Source of the DNA: an uncultured Bacteroidota bacterium
GTDB taxonomy: Bacteria; Bacteroidota; Bacteroidia; Flavobacteriales; Flavobacteriaceae
Direction of reading: 5' to 3'
Assembly: GCA_902610105.1 (NCBI GenBank)
Contig: CACLUN010000012.1
Coordinates: 1-20,576 of the forward strand
Length of the DNA: 20,576 nt
Made by a program: the position numbers and the translations under genes. The number at the start of each line of letters is the position of its first letter. Position 1 is the first letter of the stretch. The notes under the pieces are model-generated. The model was not told where the DNA came from. It worked only from the letters and a program-made list of their open reading frames with translations, and searched no databases. Below, in pieces: positions 1 to 9,300 of the stretch.

Positions 1-1
1 G

Positions 2-895
2 GTCAAAGCTATGAGGATTGGCGCATTTGATTATATTGAAAAACCACCAGACTTAAATAATTTATTAAATTCAGTTAGAGGCGCATTAAAATCAAAATCT
101 GGAAGTACAAAAAAAGTTAAAAAAACTTTAAAGAAAGGCAAGTACGAAATTGTAGGCGAGTCCAAAAAAATTATTGAATTAAAAGATTTAATCGTTAAAA
201 TTTCACCAACAAATGCCAAAGTACTTATTTTGGGTCCCAATGGAGCAGGTAAAGAATTGGTTGCCCGACAAATTCATTTGAATAGTTTAAGAAATGATGG
301 TCCTTTTGTAGAGGTTAATTGTGCAGCAATACCATCAGAATTGATTGAAAGTGAGCTTTTTGGACACCTTAAAGGTTCATTTACATCCGCTCACAAGGAC
401 AGAACAGGAAAGTTTGAAGCAGCAAATAACGGAACATTATTCCTTGACGAAATTGGAGATATGAGTTTATCTGCTCAATCAAAAGTTTTAAGAGCTATCC
501 AAGAAAATAAAATACAAAAAGTTGGAAGTGAAAAAGATATTTTTGTAAATACTAGAGTAATAGCTGCTACGAATAAAAATGTTAAGGATTTAATTTCATC
601 CAATAAGTTTAGAGAAGATTTATATCACAGAATTTCAGTTATTGAACTTAATGTCCCAAAACTTGATGATAGAAAAGATGACATCTCCGAACTTGTTACT
701 TTCTTTTTGGATCAAATCTCCGTTCAATATGACAAGAATTTAATTAACATTGATAATAAAGCATTGAAAAAGCTTTCGAGCTACAGTTGGCCAGGTAATG
801 TTCGTGAACTAAGAAATGTTGTTGAGAGACTTATTATTTTAGTTGAGTCTGATAATATAACAGAAAAGGATGTTATTAAATTCTCAGGTAAATAA
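2..895 (+). CDS. Sigma-54-dependent response regulator, AAA+ type (5' end outside window)
   Basis: This is the C-terminal part of an NtrC-family regulator, a phosphorylation-controlled AAA+ ATPase that remodels sigma-54 RNA polymerase. The frame is open to the left edge, and the first residues (VKAMRIGAFDYIEKP) are the end of a receiver domain with its conserved lysine, so the ATG at 11 is internal and the true start is upstream. Counting from that ATG: Walker A GPNGAGKE (about 75-82), Walker B LFLDEIGD (about 143-150), FREDLYHRI with the arginine-finger region (about 200-208), and sensor II GNVRELRN (about 262-269). The sigma-54 contact loop reads GSFTSA (122-127) rather than the usual GAFTGA. 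The protein stops right after the AAA+ lid (ITEKDVIKFSGK) with no Fis-type helix-turn-helix. I recall similar short forms in other Bacteroidota. The M28 peptidase gene follows 4 bases later, so the two are probably co-transcribed. Family call is firm; the promoter target is unknown. Confidence 0.93.
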   Translation, partial: VKAMRIGAFDYIEKPPDLNNLLNSVRGALKSKSGSTKKVKKTLKKGKYEIVGESKKIIELKDLIVKISPTNAKVLILGPNGAGKELVARQIHLNSLRNDGPFVEVNCAAIPSELIESELFGHLKGSFTSAHKDRTGKFEAANNGTLFLDEIGDMSLSAQSKVLRAIQENKIQKVGSEKDIFVNTRVIAATNKNVKDLISSNKFREDLYHRISVIELNVPKLDDRKDDISELVTFFLDQISVQYDKNLINIDNKALKKLSSYSWPGNVRELRNVVERLIILVESDNITEKDVIKFSGK

Positions 896-899
896 GTTT

Positions 900-2273
900 A
901 TGAAAAAAATATTTATCATTCTATTTTTCTTTATTTCTCTTAATAATTTTGGGCAAGACGAAAAAGTAATCAAAGATATATTTGAGGCTGGTTTTACTGA
1001 AAGTAAAGCTTATTCATGGTTAGATTACCTATCAAATGAAATTGGAGGTAGACTTTCTGGATCATATGAGGCGCAATTAGCTGTGGAATGGTCAAAAAAG
1101 GAATTAGATAAATTAAATTTTGATAAAGTATGGTTGCAACCTGTTATGGTACCAAGATGGGTTAGAGGACCGAAAGAGTTTGCTTTAATCGAAACCGAAC
1201 CGGGTGTTACTTTTAATGTTCCAGTAGCTGCCTTGGGCGGTTCTGTTGCAACACCCTCTGTTGGCATCAAATCAAATGTAATTGAAGTTAAGTCAATTGA
1301 TGAACTAAAATTATTAGGGAAAGAAAAAATTGATGGTAAAATAGTTTTCTTTAACCGTCCTATGGATCCAAAGTTTATAACAACATTTACAGCTTATGGA
1401 ACTGCGGTTGATCAAAGGGCGCTTGGCGCACTAGAGGCTTCAAAATATGGTGCTATTGGAGTTATTGTAAGATCAATGACATTGAGAAATGATGATTTTC
1501 CTCATACGGGTGGCTTAACATATGGTGCTCTCCCAATAAGCAAAAGAATTCCTGCAGCAGCTATAAGTACTAATGGTGCTGATAAATTGAGTAGTTTACT
1601 AAAAATCAAACCTGACCTAAAATTTTTACTAAGACAGCAATGTAAACAGCTCCCTGATGCTCAATCATACAACGTAATTGCTGAAAAAAAAGGTTCAATG
1701 TACCCTGATGAAGTTATTTTAGTTGGTGGGCATTTAGATTCTTGGGATATTGGTGATGGAAGTCATGATGATGGAGCTGGAGTAGTTCATTCAATGGATT
1801 TAATTAATTTATTTAGTAAAATTAATTATAAACCAAAAAGAACAATAAGAGTTGTTTTATTTATGAATGAAGAGAATGGTTTAAGAGGTTCACTCAAGTA
1901 TAAAGAAATTGCAGACAAAGATGGTTTAAATCATATTTTTGCAATTGAGTCTGATGCGGGTGGATTTAGACCTTTAGGTTTTTCTTTTACATGTAATGAT
2001 TCAAATTTTTTAAGAATTTTAGAATGGAAAAAATTATTTGCCCCATATTTTATTAACGTATTCATCAAGGGTGGTAGTGGAGCAGATATTTCTAATTTAA
2101 GAACTGATTATAACGTTTTATCTGGATTAAGACCTAACTCACAAAGGTATTTTGACTATCATCATACAGAAATTGATACATTCGACGCCGTAAATAAAAG
2201 AGAATTAGAAATGGGTTCATCCGCAGTTGCATCTTTGGTTTATCTTTTTGACAAATATGGCTTAAATGATTGA
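900..2273 (+). CDS. Exported M28-family zinc peptidase (carboxypeptidase Q-like)
   Basis: A secreted di-zinc exopeptidase of family M28, most like the plasma glutamate carboxypeptidase (carboxypeptidase Q) branch, predicted to cleave peptides or dipeptides outside the inner membrane. I place the start at the ATG at 900, because MKKIFIILFFFISLNNFGQ is a clean signal peptide; an in-frame ATG at 870 would put ten extra residues before it and overlap the previous gene. A protease-associated-like segment occupies about 90-240. The metal centre is complete: GGHLDSWD with His278, HDDGAG with Asp290 or 291, MNEENG with catalytic Glu324 and ligand Glu325, ESDAGG with Asp352, and YHHTEID with His421/422. 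Length is 457 residues, normal for the group. It sits 4 bases after the response regulator and 3 bases before the PAP2 gene, suggesting one transcript. Substrate is not predictable from sequence. Confidence 0.93.
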   Translation: MKKIFIILFFFISLNNFGQDEKVIKDIFEAGFTESKAYSWLDYLSNEIGGRLSGSYEAQLAVEWSKKELDKLNFDKVWLQPVMVPRWVRGPKEFALIETEPGVTFNVPVAALGGSVATPSVGIKSNVIEVKSIDELKLLGKEKIDGKIVFFNRPMDPKFITTFTAYGTAVDQRALGALEASKYGAIGVIVRSMTLRNDDFPHTGGLTYGALPISKRIPAAAISTNGADKLSSLLKIKPDLKFLLRQQCKQLPDAQSYNVIAEKKGSMYPDEVILVGGHLDSWDIGDGSHDDGAGVVHSMDLINLFSKINYKPKRTIRVVLFMNEENGLRGSLKYKEIADKDGLNHIFAIESDAGGFRPLGFSFTCNDSNFLRILEWKKLFAPYFINVFIKGGSGADISNLRTDYNVLSGLRPNSQRYFDYHHTEIDTFDAVNKRELEMGSSAVASLVYLFDKYGLND

Positions 2274-2276
2274 TTA

Positions 2277-2891
2277 ATGGACTTTATTTTAGAACTAGAC
2301 CAGTCTCTATTTATTTTTTTAAATTCATTAGGTTCAGATAATTTTGATAAAATTTGGCTCACTATATCTAACAAGGAAACATGGTATATTTTATATCTGA
2401 TTATAATGTTATTTTACTTACCGGGAAGAGTAAATAATTCTTTACTTGGATTTTTATCTTTTTATGAGACTAAACCTAAAAATAGAAATCGAATTTTTTT
2501 TATATTGATTGCAACTATTCTAATAATATTTACAGATCAGTCAAGTAATTTTTTTAAAGATTATTTTGAAAGATTAAGACCCTGTCATAATCCTGAGATA
2601 TCTTATTTAATAAGAATTGTCAAGGAGGGATGTGGTGGTCTTTACGGTTTTTTTTCAGCTCATTCTGCTAACACATTTGCATTTGCAATCTTTATTTATC
2701 TAAATACAAAAAAGAATTATAGATTATTTATGTCTTTTTTATTTATTTGGGCAACCATTATTTCTTACAGCAGAATTTACTTAGGTGTCCATTTTCCCAC
2801 GGATATCATTTTTGGAGCTGTATACGGGCTATTGTCAGGTTATTTATTTTACAAATTATATTTTTTTGGATTGGCAAAGCTTAAAAGTTAA
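2277..2891 (+). CDS. PAP2-family membrane phosphatase
   Basis: An integral membrane phosphatase of the PAP2 (type 2 phosphatidic acid phosphatase) superfamily. Members remove phosphate from lipid phosphates such as undecaprenyl pyrophosphate, phosphatidic acid or lipid A; the exact substrate here is unknown. All three signature blocks are present: KDYFERLRP (Lys94 to Arg101-Pro102), FFSAHSANTF (His129), and SRIYLGVHFPTD (Arg166, His172, Asp176). Several hydrophobic segments flank them (about 35-48, 72-88, 132-142, 148-163 and 176-195). At 204 residues the length is typical. The ATG lies 3 bases after the stop codon of the M28 peptidase gene and has no Shine-Dalgarno sequence, so it probably depends on the same transcript. 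It converges with msrA, with only 2 bases between the stop codons. Confidence 0.92.
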   Translation: MDFILELDQSLFIFLNSLGSDNFDKIWLTISNKETWYILYLIIMLFYLPGRVNNSLLGFLSFYETKPKNRNRIFFILIATILIIFTDQSSNFFKDYFERLRPCHNPEISYLIRIVKEGCGGLYGFFSAHSANTFAFAIFIYLNTKKNYRLFMSFLFIWATIISYSRIYLGVHFPTDIIFGAVYGLLSGYLFYKLYFFGLAKLKS

Positions 2892-2893
2892 AT

Positions 2894-3478
2894 TTATTTC
2901 AACAATTCAGAAAACTTTGTTTTAAACTTATTAATTCTAGGAACAGAAACATTCCATATATAAGCATTGTTAGGGTTTTTTTCTTTATAGTCTTGGTGAT
3001 AATCTTCAGCTATATAAAAAACATCAAACTTTTTAACCTCTGTAACAATTTTTGGGTAGGTTTTGTTTTTTAGTAAGCGCTTAATTTCTTCATTTATAAT
3101 CTTTTTTTCATTCTCATTGCTATAAAATGCAATGGATCTGTAGTGTGTTCCTCTATCTGGTCCTTGCCTGTTTAGAGTGGTTGGGTCATGTGATCCAAAA
3201 AAAACTTTCACTAATTCGTTAAAACTAATTTTATTTGAATCATAATAAACCTTTATGGCTTCAGCGTGTCCTGTTTTCCCTGTTAAAACTGTGTAATAAG
3301 TGGGATTTTTAGTATAACCACCAGAATAGCCTGATTCTACTTTTTCAACACCAATTAAACTTTCATAAATAGATTCAACACACCAAAAACAACCAGATGC
3401 AAAATATGCCTCTTTCATGTCTTGAGCATTAGACTGAATAAAAAATATCATTAATATAACACTAAGAGCTTTTTTCAT
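2894..3478 (-). CDS. msrA: Peptide methionine-(S)-S-oxide reductase, exported
   Basis: MsrA reduces methionine-S-sulfoxide in oxidised proteins and free methionine. The active-site block SGCFWCVES is present with nucleophile Cys30; the family stretches GYSGGYTKNPTY, GHAEAI, DPTTLNRQGPDRGTHYRS and DYHQDY are all recognisable. Unlike cytosolic MsrA, this one begins with a signal peptide (MKKALSVILMIFFIQSNAQ), so it should act in the periplasm or outside the cell, repairing oxidised envelope proteins. No MsrB gene is in the window. It is the last gene of the secA-glycosyltransferase-sulfatase-msrA run; its start overlaps the end of the sulfatase gene by 17 bases, which argues for translational coupling. 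Length 194 residues, normal for an exported form. Confidence 0.96.
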   Translation of the reverse strand: MKKALSVILMIFFIQSNAQDMKEAYFASGCFWCVESIYESLIGVEKVESGYSGGYTKNPTYYTVLTGKTGHAEAIKVYYDSNKISFNELVKVFFGSHDPTTLNRQGPDRGTHYRSIAFYSNENEKKIINEEIKRLLKNKTYPKIVTEVKKFDVFYIAEDYHQDYKEKNPNNAYIWNVSVPRINKFKTKFSELLK

Positions 3479-5210
3479 TTTTATTTTTTAAAATTAATAA
3501 CCTAAAGTCTATCGATTTGTTTCCTTTTATTATAGTTGTTTTGAGTTTCAGTCTGCTTATTCCTTTTTTAAAACTCATTTCTCCAATATTTATTTTTTTA
3601 AAATCCTTGGTATAGGATTCTATTCTTTTTATCTTATCTTTTTCAAATCCTTCTAGATTTGGATCATGAAAATCATCAATAGTTTTTTTAATGATTTGAT
3701 TCTCAAATTCTAAAGCAATTTCAGTGCCAACACTTTCTTTAGGTAATGTATAATATAATTCAACAGATTTAGTACCATTTTCTAACACATCAACATCCCA
3801 ATAAATGTAATCATCAGAACTTTTCCAATTTTCTATAAACGAACAGTTAGCATGTATTGAAGATCTTTGTAATTTTCCTGTTATCTCAGCATCTCTTGCT
3901 GGTAGATGAGTATGATTAGAATTCTTGTAATTAATTGTGAATGGTCTTCTTTTATTTTTTTTAATTATTTCATTTATTGATTCTCTCCAAATTTTTTTAG
4001 CTTTTTTTAATTCCTCATATTCATTTACTTTTTTTTCATTAATTGCATAATATTGGCTATGATCATTATACAGGTCATATAAATTATCGTTATAGTCTAA
4101 AATATATTCATTATTTCTTACACTTAATCTATTATTCCAGAATGAAAATACTTTTCTTTGATTATCTAATAAATCAGGATTTTCAATATACTTTTTGAAA
4201 CTTTTCCCATCAAAATTTATCCCAGTTGGACTATCAATTAGATCTGTTAGTGTTGGAAACACATCCAATGCACTTGTAACTTGTTTAATTTTTATACCTG
4301 GTTTAATTTTATTTGGCCATTGAATAAAAAATGGAACTCTTACACCACCTTCATTAGTACTTCCTTTTCTTTCTTTCAACTCATTATTCCATCTATTTCC
4401 ATTTGGTCCATTATCACTCAAAAAAATAATGATTGTGTTTTCATATTTATCAATTTCCTTAAGAATTTTAATAATTTTTCCAACATTTTCATCAATATTT
4501 TCAATCATTCCTAATGCTGCTTTTGTTTTTTCTACATTTTCTCCTTCTGAATATCTGCCTTTAAGAATAACTTTTTTCTCTATTGAATACTTATCCGGCA
4601 CCTGCATAGGTGAGTGGGGTGTGTTATAGGAAATAAAAGTGAAAAAGGGTTTAGGTGAATTTTTTATATACGAAATAGCATTATTTGTAATATCATCATT
4701 TATATAACCCTTTCCTCTAACTAATTCACCATTTCTCTCTAAAATAGGATCAAAATAATTACCCCAGTGACCTGATGTAAAACCATAAAACTCATCAAAT
4801 CCCCTTGAATTTGGATGATACGGGGGCTGAGATCCATTATGCCATTTTCCAAATAGCCCAGTGGAATAACTTCTCTCTTTAAAATAATTGGAAATAATTT
4901 TTTCGTTAGTATTCATTCTTTCATATCCTCTTGTAACTCCATTAACGCCTGTCCTGACAAAATATTTTCCAGTTAGTAGTTCCGCTCTTGTCGGAGCACA
5001 AACTGGACTAACATAAAATCTTGAAAAGGATGCTCCATTTTTAGTGAAACTATCAATATTTGGTGTTTTTAAATTTGTATTTCCATGAATACTTAAATCT
5101 CCCCAACCTTGGTCATCTGTCATCAATATTATAACATTAGGATTTAAATTTTTTTCACATGAATAAAACAAAAAAGAAAAAAATATTATGTAAAAAATTC
5201 TTCTTATCAT
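3462..5210 (-). CDS. Lipoprotein sulfatase of the formylglycine (S1) family
   Basis: A formylglycine-dependent sulfatase that hydrolyses sulfate esters, probably of a sulfated glycan. The N-terminus is a lipoprotein signal with lipobox Leu-Phe-Tyr-Ser-Cys (Cys18), placing it on a membrane surface. The modification motif is CAPTR, Cys71, inside SPVCAPTRAELLTG; metal-binding Asp32-Asp33 lie in MTDDQGWGD, and the second metal region is SDNGPNGNRWNNE followed by KGSTNEGGVRVP. Cys71 must be converted to formylglycine, but no maturation enzyme (anSME or FGE) is in the window. After about residue 435 a beta-rich C-terminal domain (HLPARDAEITGKLQRS, then YWDVDVLENGTKSVELYY) matches tails I have seen on arylsulfatases of Bacteroidota and Planctomycetes. 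Its start overlaps the glycosyltransferase stop by ATGA, and its end overlaps msrA. There are no susC/susD genes nearby, so this is not a typical polysaccharide-utilisation locus. 582 residues; exact substrate unknown. Confidence 0.93.
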   Translation of the reverse strand: MIRRIFYIIFFSFLFYSCEKNLNPNVIILMTDDQGWGDLSIHGNTNLKTPNIDSFTKNGASFSRFYVSPVCAPTRAELLTGKYFVRTGVNGVTRGYERMNTNEKIISNYFKERSYSTGLFGKWHNGSQPPYHPNSRGFDEFYGFTSGHWGNYFDPILERNGELVRGKGYINDDITNNAISYIKNSPKPFFTFISYNTPHSPMQVPDKYSIEKKVILKGRYSEGENVEKTKAALGMIENIDENVGKIIKILKEIDKYENTIIIFLSDNGPNGNRWNNELKERKGSTNEGGVRVPFFIQWPNKIKPGIKIKQVTSALDVFPTLTDLIDSPTGINFDGKSFKKYIENPDLLDNQRKVFSFWNNRLSVRNNEYILDYNDNLYDLYNDHSQYYAINEKKVNEYEELKKAKKIWRESINEIIKKNKRRPFTINYKNSNHTHLPARDAEITGKLQRSSIHANCSFIENWKSSDDYIYWDVDVLENGTKSVELYYTLPKESVGTEIALEFENQIIKKTIDDFHDPNLEGFEKDKIKRIESYTKDFKKINIGEMSFKKGISRLKLKTTIIKGNKSIDFRLLILKNKNEKSS

Positions 5211-6298
5211 TTTATAAAGTCTAAAAGTTGCCTAGAAAAACTGTCCCAATTTAATTTTTTCTTTAAAATTTTTAGTTGTGTAGTTTTTTCTTTCAAATTC
5301 GAATCAACTGCCCTTAAAATATTATCACTTATCGATTTTGAGTTTTTCTCGCATATAAATGAATTACTATCGTTAAGTATTTCTTTAATCCCACCTTGTG
5401 CAGTAGTAATAATAATTTTTTCAAAATATATAGCTAGAGATATTATTCCACTTTGAGTAGCATTAAGGTTTGTTTGAATTACAAAATCTGCAATTGAAAA
5501 CCATTTTTTAATATCCGATTCAGCTACAAATTTATTGTGTATTGTTACATGTTCTTCTAAATCTAATTTTTTTAGTAATAACTGATAATTTTTTAATTTC
5601 TCATAAAACTCACCAACAATAACTAAATGAATATTATTATCTTTTTCAAATGCTAACTTAAAAGATTTAATTAGTAGTTCTAATCCCTTGTATTTTCTTA
5701 CTATTCCGAAGTGTAAAAAGATTTTTTTACTTGATTTTATGTTTAGATCTTTAATAATTTGATTTTTATCAATTAGTTTCTGTTTCAAATTAGGAATTGG
5801 ATGGAATAAAGAAATTCCATTTTTGTTAGAAATCTGACTTAATGTATGCTTTGAGAGGGTCACAAATTTATTTAAGCTTCTCAAATAAATATTAGTAAAA
5901 AACCTATCTAACATTCTATTTTCATGACTACTAATATTATGTAATAAACCAATTTTTAAAATTTGTTTAGGAGCTATATTATTGATTATCGAATATGACA
6001 TAGAAAAGAATGGATTCCAGTGAGTTGATAATATTATATCCGGGTTAATATTTTTTAAGTATTTCTTAATGATCAGATAGGAAAATGGATTATAAGGATT
6101 TATAGTTTTTATTTTTTTAAAATCTACAGATTTGTCATGTAATTGATTTTTTCCAGGAAAAAAAACTTTTGGGTAAAGGATTGAAAATGATAAAATAAAA
6201 ATATTGTGTTTTTTATTTAGAATAGAAATTAATTCATTATTAAAGTCTGAAATACCTCCTCTAAGTGGTGGAACAGGGCCTACAAGTAAGATATCCAT
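5207..6298 (-). CDS. Glycosyltransferase, GT4-like
   Basis: A GT-B fold glycosyltransferase that most resembles family GT4. The N-terminal domain opens with ILLVGPVPPLRGGISDFN, a typical acceptor-side glycine-rich start. The C-terminal nucleotide-sugar domain contains FLHFGIVRKYKGLELLIKSF (about 195-214), HLVIVGEF (about 224-231), and a donor-binding stretch QSGIISLAIYFEKIIITTAQGGIKE in place of the common E-x7-E block: the usual first glutamate position reads ATQSG, so donor binding may be atypical. The protein appears cytosolic, with no signal peptide. It starts 5 bases after the secA stop codon and its stop overlaps the sulfatase start (ATGA). The donor, acceptor and pathway cannot be named from sequence; envelope polysaccharide or glycoprotein synthesis is an inference. 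Confidence 0.85.
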   Translation of the reverse strand: MDILLVGPVPPLRGGISDFNNELISILNKKHNIFILSFSILYPKVFFPGKNQLHDKSVDFKKIKTINPYNPFSYLIIKKYLKNINPDIILSTHWNPFFSMSYSIINNIAPKQILKIGLLHNISSHENRMLDRFFTNIYLRSLNKFVTLSKHTLSQISNKNGISLFHPIPNLKQKLIDKNQIIKDLNIKSSKKIFLHFGIVRKYKGLELLIKSFKLAFEKDNNIHLVIVGEFYEKLKNYQLLLKKLDLEEHVTIHNKFVAESDIKKWFSIADFVIQTNLNATQSGIISLAIYFEKIIITTAQGGIKEILNDSNSFICEKNSKSISDNILRAVDSNLKEKTTQLKILKKKLNWDSFSRQLLDFIK

Positions 6299-6303
6299 TA
6301 AAT

Positions 6304-9300
6304 TTAATTTTCAATTATATTCCAATTTCCGGACTGTAGCAGAGCCTCAGCTTGTTTGTATTTTAAATCTTTAATTTCACCCGATTGAGAGTTTTTAATT
6401 TTTATTCTCTCATTTCTTCCTATCTTACGGTTTTTACGAACAACAGTCTCAACTGCATTTTGATTATTTGAGGCGCTTGAACCTACTTGACGATTCCTAT
6501 TTGCCAGCTCATCACTATTTAGAACCTCTTCTTTTGATGTATTATATTTTTCTCTCCTCCTAGTTTGTCTATCTTCTTTAATTTCATTTGGATTAGTGTT
6601 GGGTAAACTCCCTTTAAATAAAAATGATAGTATATCAGTATTCAATTGTAATATCATTGATTCAAATAAATCATAAGCTTCATTTTTGTAAATAACTAAT
6701 GGATCCTTTTGTTCGTGAACTGCAAGTTGTACTGATTGTTTTAATTCATCCATCTTTCTTAAATGAGTTTTCCATGTATCGTCTATTATGGCTAGTGATA
6801 TATTTTTTTCAAAATCATTTATTAATTCCTGACCATTAGATTCATACGCACCCTTAAGATTAGTTACAATATTCATGGTTTTTTTACCATCAGAGAATGG
6901 GACAACAATTCTTTCAAATTTATTTTGAGGGTTTTCATAAACATTCTTCACAATAGGAAATACTTTAACAGAATTTTCTTTGTTTTTTTCTTTGTAAAAA
7001 TTTAAAACAATTTCATATGTCTTATTGATTACTTTGGCATCATTATCATTTTCAAATTCAGTTTTAGTAACAGGTGAAGTTGTAGAAAAACACTTAATAA
7101 TTTCAAATTCGAAAGCTTTAAAATCGTTATCAACTTTAGCATTATCATAAATTTTTGCAATTGTGTCATAGATCATATCAGCAACATCAATCTTTAGTTT
7201 ATTTACATCTAGTGCATTTTTTCTCCTCTCATATATAGCTTCACGTTGAACATTCATTACATCATCATATTCAAGAAGTCTTTTTCTTATGCCAAAGTTA
7301 TTTTCTTCTACTTTTTTTTGAGCTCTCTCTATAGTTTTTGTCATCATTGAATGTTGTATGACTTCTCCCTCTTTGTGACCCATTCTATCCATTAGCTTTG
7401 AAACTCTTTCAGATCCAAAAAGTCTCATTAGGTTGTCCTCAAGTGAAACATAAAATTGTGAACTTCCAGGATCACCTTGCCTTCCAGATCTTCCCCTTAA
7501 TTGTCTATCAACTCTTCTTGAATCATGCCTTTCAGTTCCAATTATAGCAAGACCTCCTTTATTTTTAATTTCATCATTTATCTTTATATCAGTACCTCTA
7601 CCAGCCATGTTTGTAGCAATGGTGACAATCCCAGCTTTTCCAGCTTCTGCAACAACATCAGCTTCTCTTTTGTGAAGTTTAGCATTTAGAACATTATGTT
7701 TTATATTTTGTCTGTCCAACATTCTTGAAAGAAGCTCTGATATTTCTACAGAAGTTGTTCCTATTAATACTGGTCTTCCTTGTTCAGTTAAATTTATTAC
7801 ATTGTTTATCACAGCATTATATTTTTCTCTTTTTGTTTTATATATCAAATCATTTCTGTCATCTCTAGCTATGGGTTTATTAGTTGGAATAACCATTACA
7901 TCCAGCTTATAAATATTTAAAAATTCACCAGCCTCAGTTACTGCGGTACCGGTCATACCTGAAAGCTTTCTATATTTTCTAAAATAATTTTGAAGTGTTA
8001 TGGTAGCGAAAGTTTGTGTGGCATCTTCAATTTTTACATTTTCTTTAGCCTCTATTGCCTGATGGAGACCGTCAGAGTATCGTCTTCCGTCCATAATTCT
8101 TCCAGTTTGTTCATCGACAATCTTGACCTTGTTATCCATCAAAACATATTCAATATCTTTTTCAAACAGTGTATATGCTTTTAATAATTGATTTAAAGTA
8201 TGTATCCTTTCACTTTTCACACTAAAATCAGAATATAATTTTTCTTTTTCTTCAGCCTCTTTTTCGATTTCTAATTCTTTTGATTCAATATTTGCTATTT
8301 CAATTGAAACATCAGGTAAAATAAAGAAACCTGGATCATTAATATCTTTTGACAATTGTTCTACTCCTTTATCCGTTAATTCGATTTGATTATTTTTTTC
8401 ATCAATTGTAAAGTATAAATCAGCATCAACTTTAGGCATCTCTCTATTATTGTCCTGCATATAAAAGTTTTCAGTTTTTAATAAAGATTGTTTTATACCT
8501 TCTTCACTCAAAAATTTTATCAGTGCTTTATTTTTAGGTAATCCTCTAAATGCCTGTAATAACTTAAAACTTCCATCTTCGTTATTTCCATCACTGTATA
8601 GTTTTTTAGATTCTGCTAAGATCTTTGTAACGAGTTGTTTTTGAATTTGTACAAGAGATGAAATTTTTGATTTCAATTCATTAAATTCATGATTTCCACC
8701 TTGGGGAATTGGGCCAGAAATTATCAGAGGAGTTCTAGCATCATCTATAAGTACTGAATCTACCTCATCAACAATTGCGTATGAATGTTCTCTTTGAACT
8801 CTATCTTCATTTTTATGAGCCATATTATCTCGAAGGTAATCGAATCCAAATTCATTATTTGTTCCATATGTGATGTCACATAGATAGGCTTTCTTTCTTT
8901 CATAAGAGTTAGGTTTATAATTATCAATACAATCCACACTTAAACCATGAAATTCAAATATTGGAGCCATCCATGCACAATCTCTTTTTGCTAAATAATC
9001 ATTTACAGTAATTAAATGAACACCATTGCCTGACAAAGCATTTAAATAAACGGGTAGTGTGGCGACAAGTGTTTTACCCTCACCTGTTTGCATTTCTGCT
9101 ATCTTTCCTTGGTGTAGAGCAATACCACCAATTAGCTGAACATCATAGTGAATCATGTCCCATGTAATACTTTTACCAGCTGCATCCCAAGAGTTTGACC
9201 AAACGGCACTATTTCCATTTAATTTTACATATGATTTAATTGATGATAAATTTTCATCAAATGGTGTTGCTTTTACACTAATTTCTTTGTTATTCTTAAA

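Noticed and set aside
3462..5210. Polysaccharide-utilisation locus centred on the sulfatase
   Set aside because: No susC/susD pair, glycoside hydrolase or regulator of that type is nearby; neighbours are secA, a glycosyltransferase and msrA.
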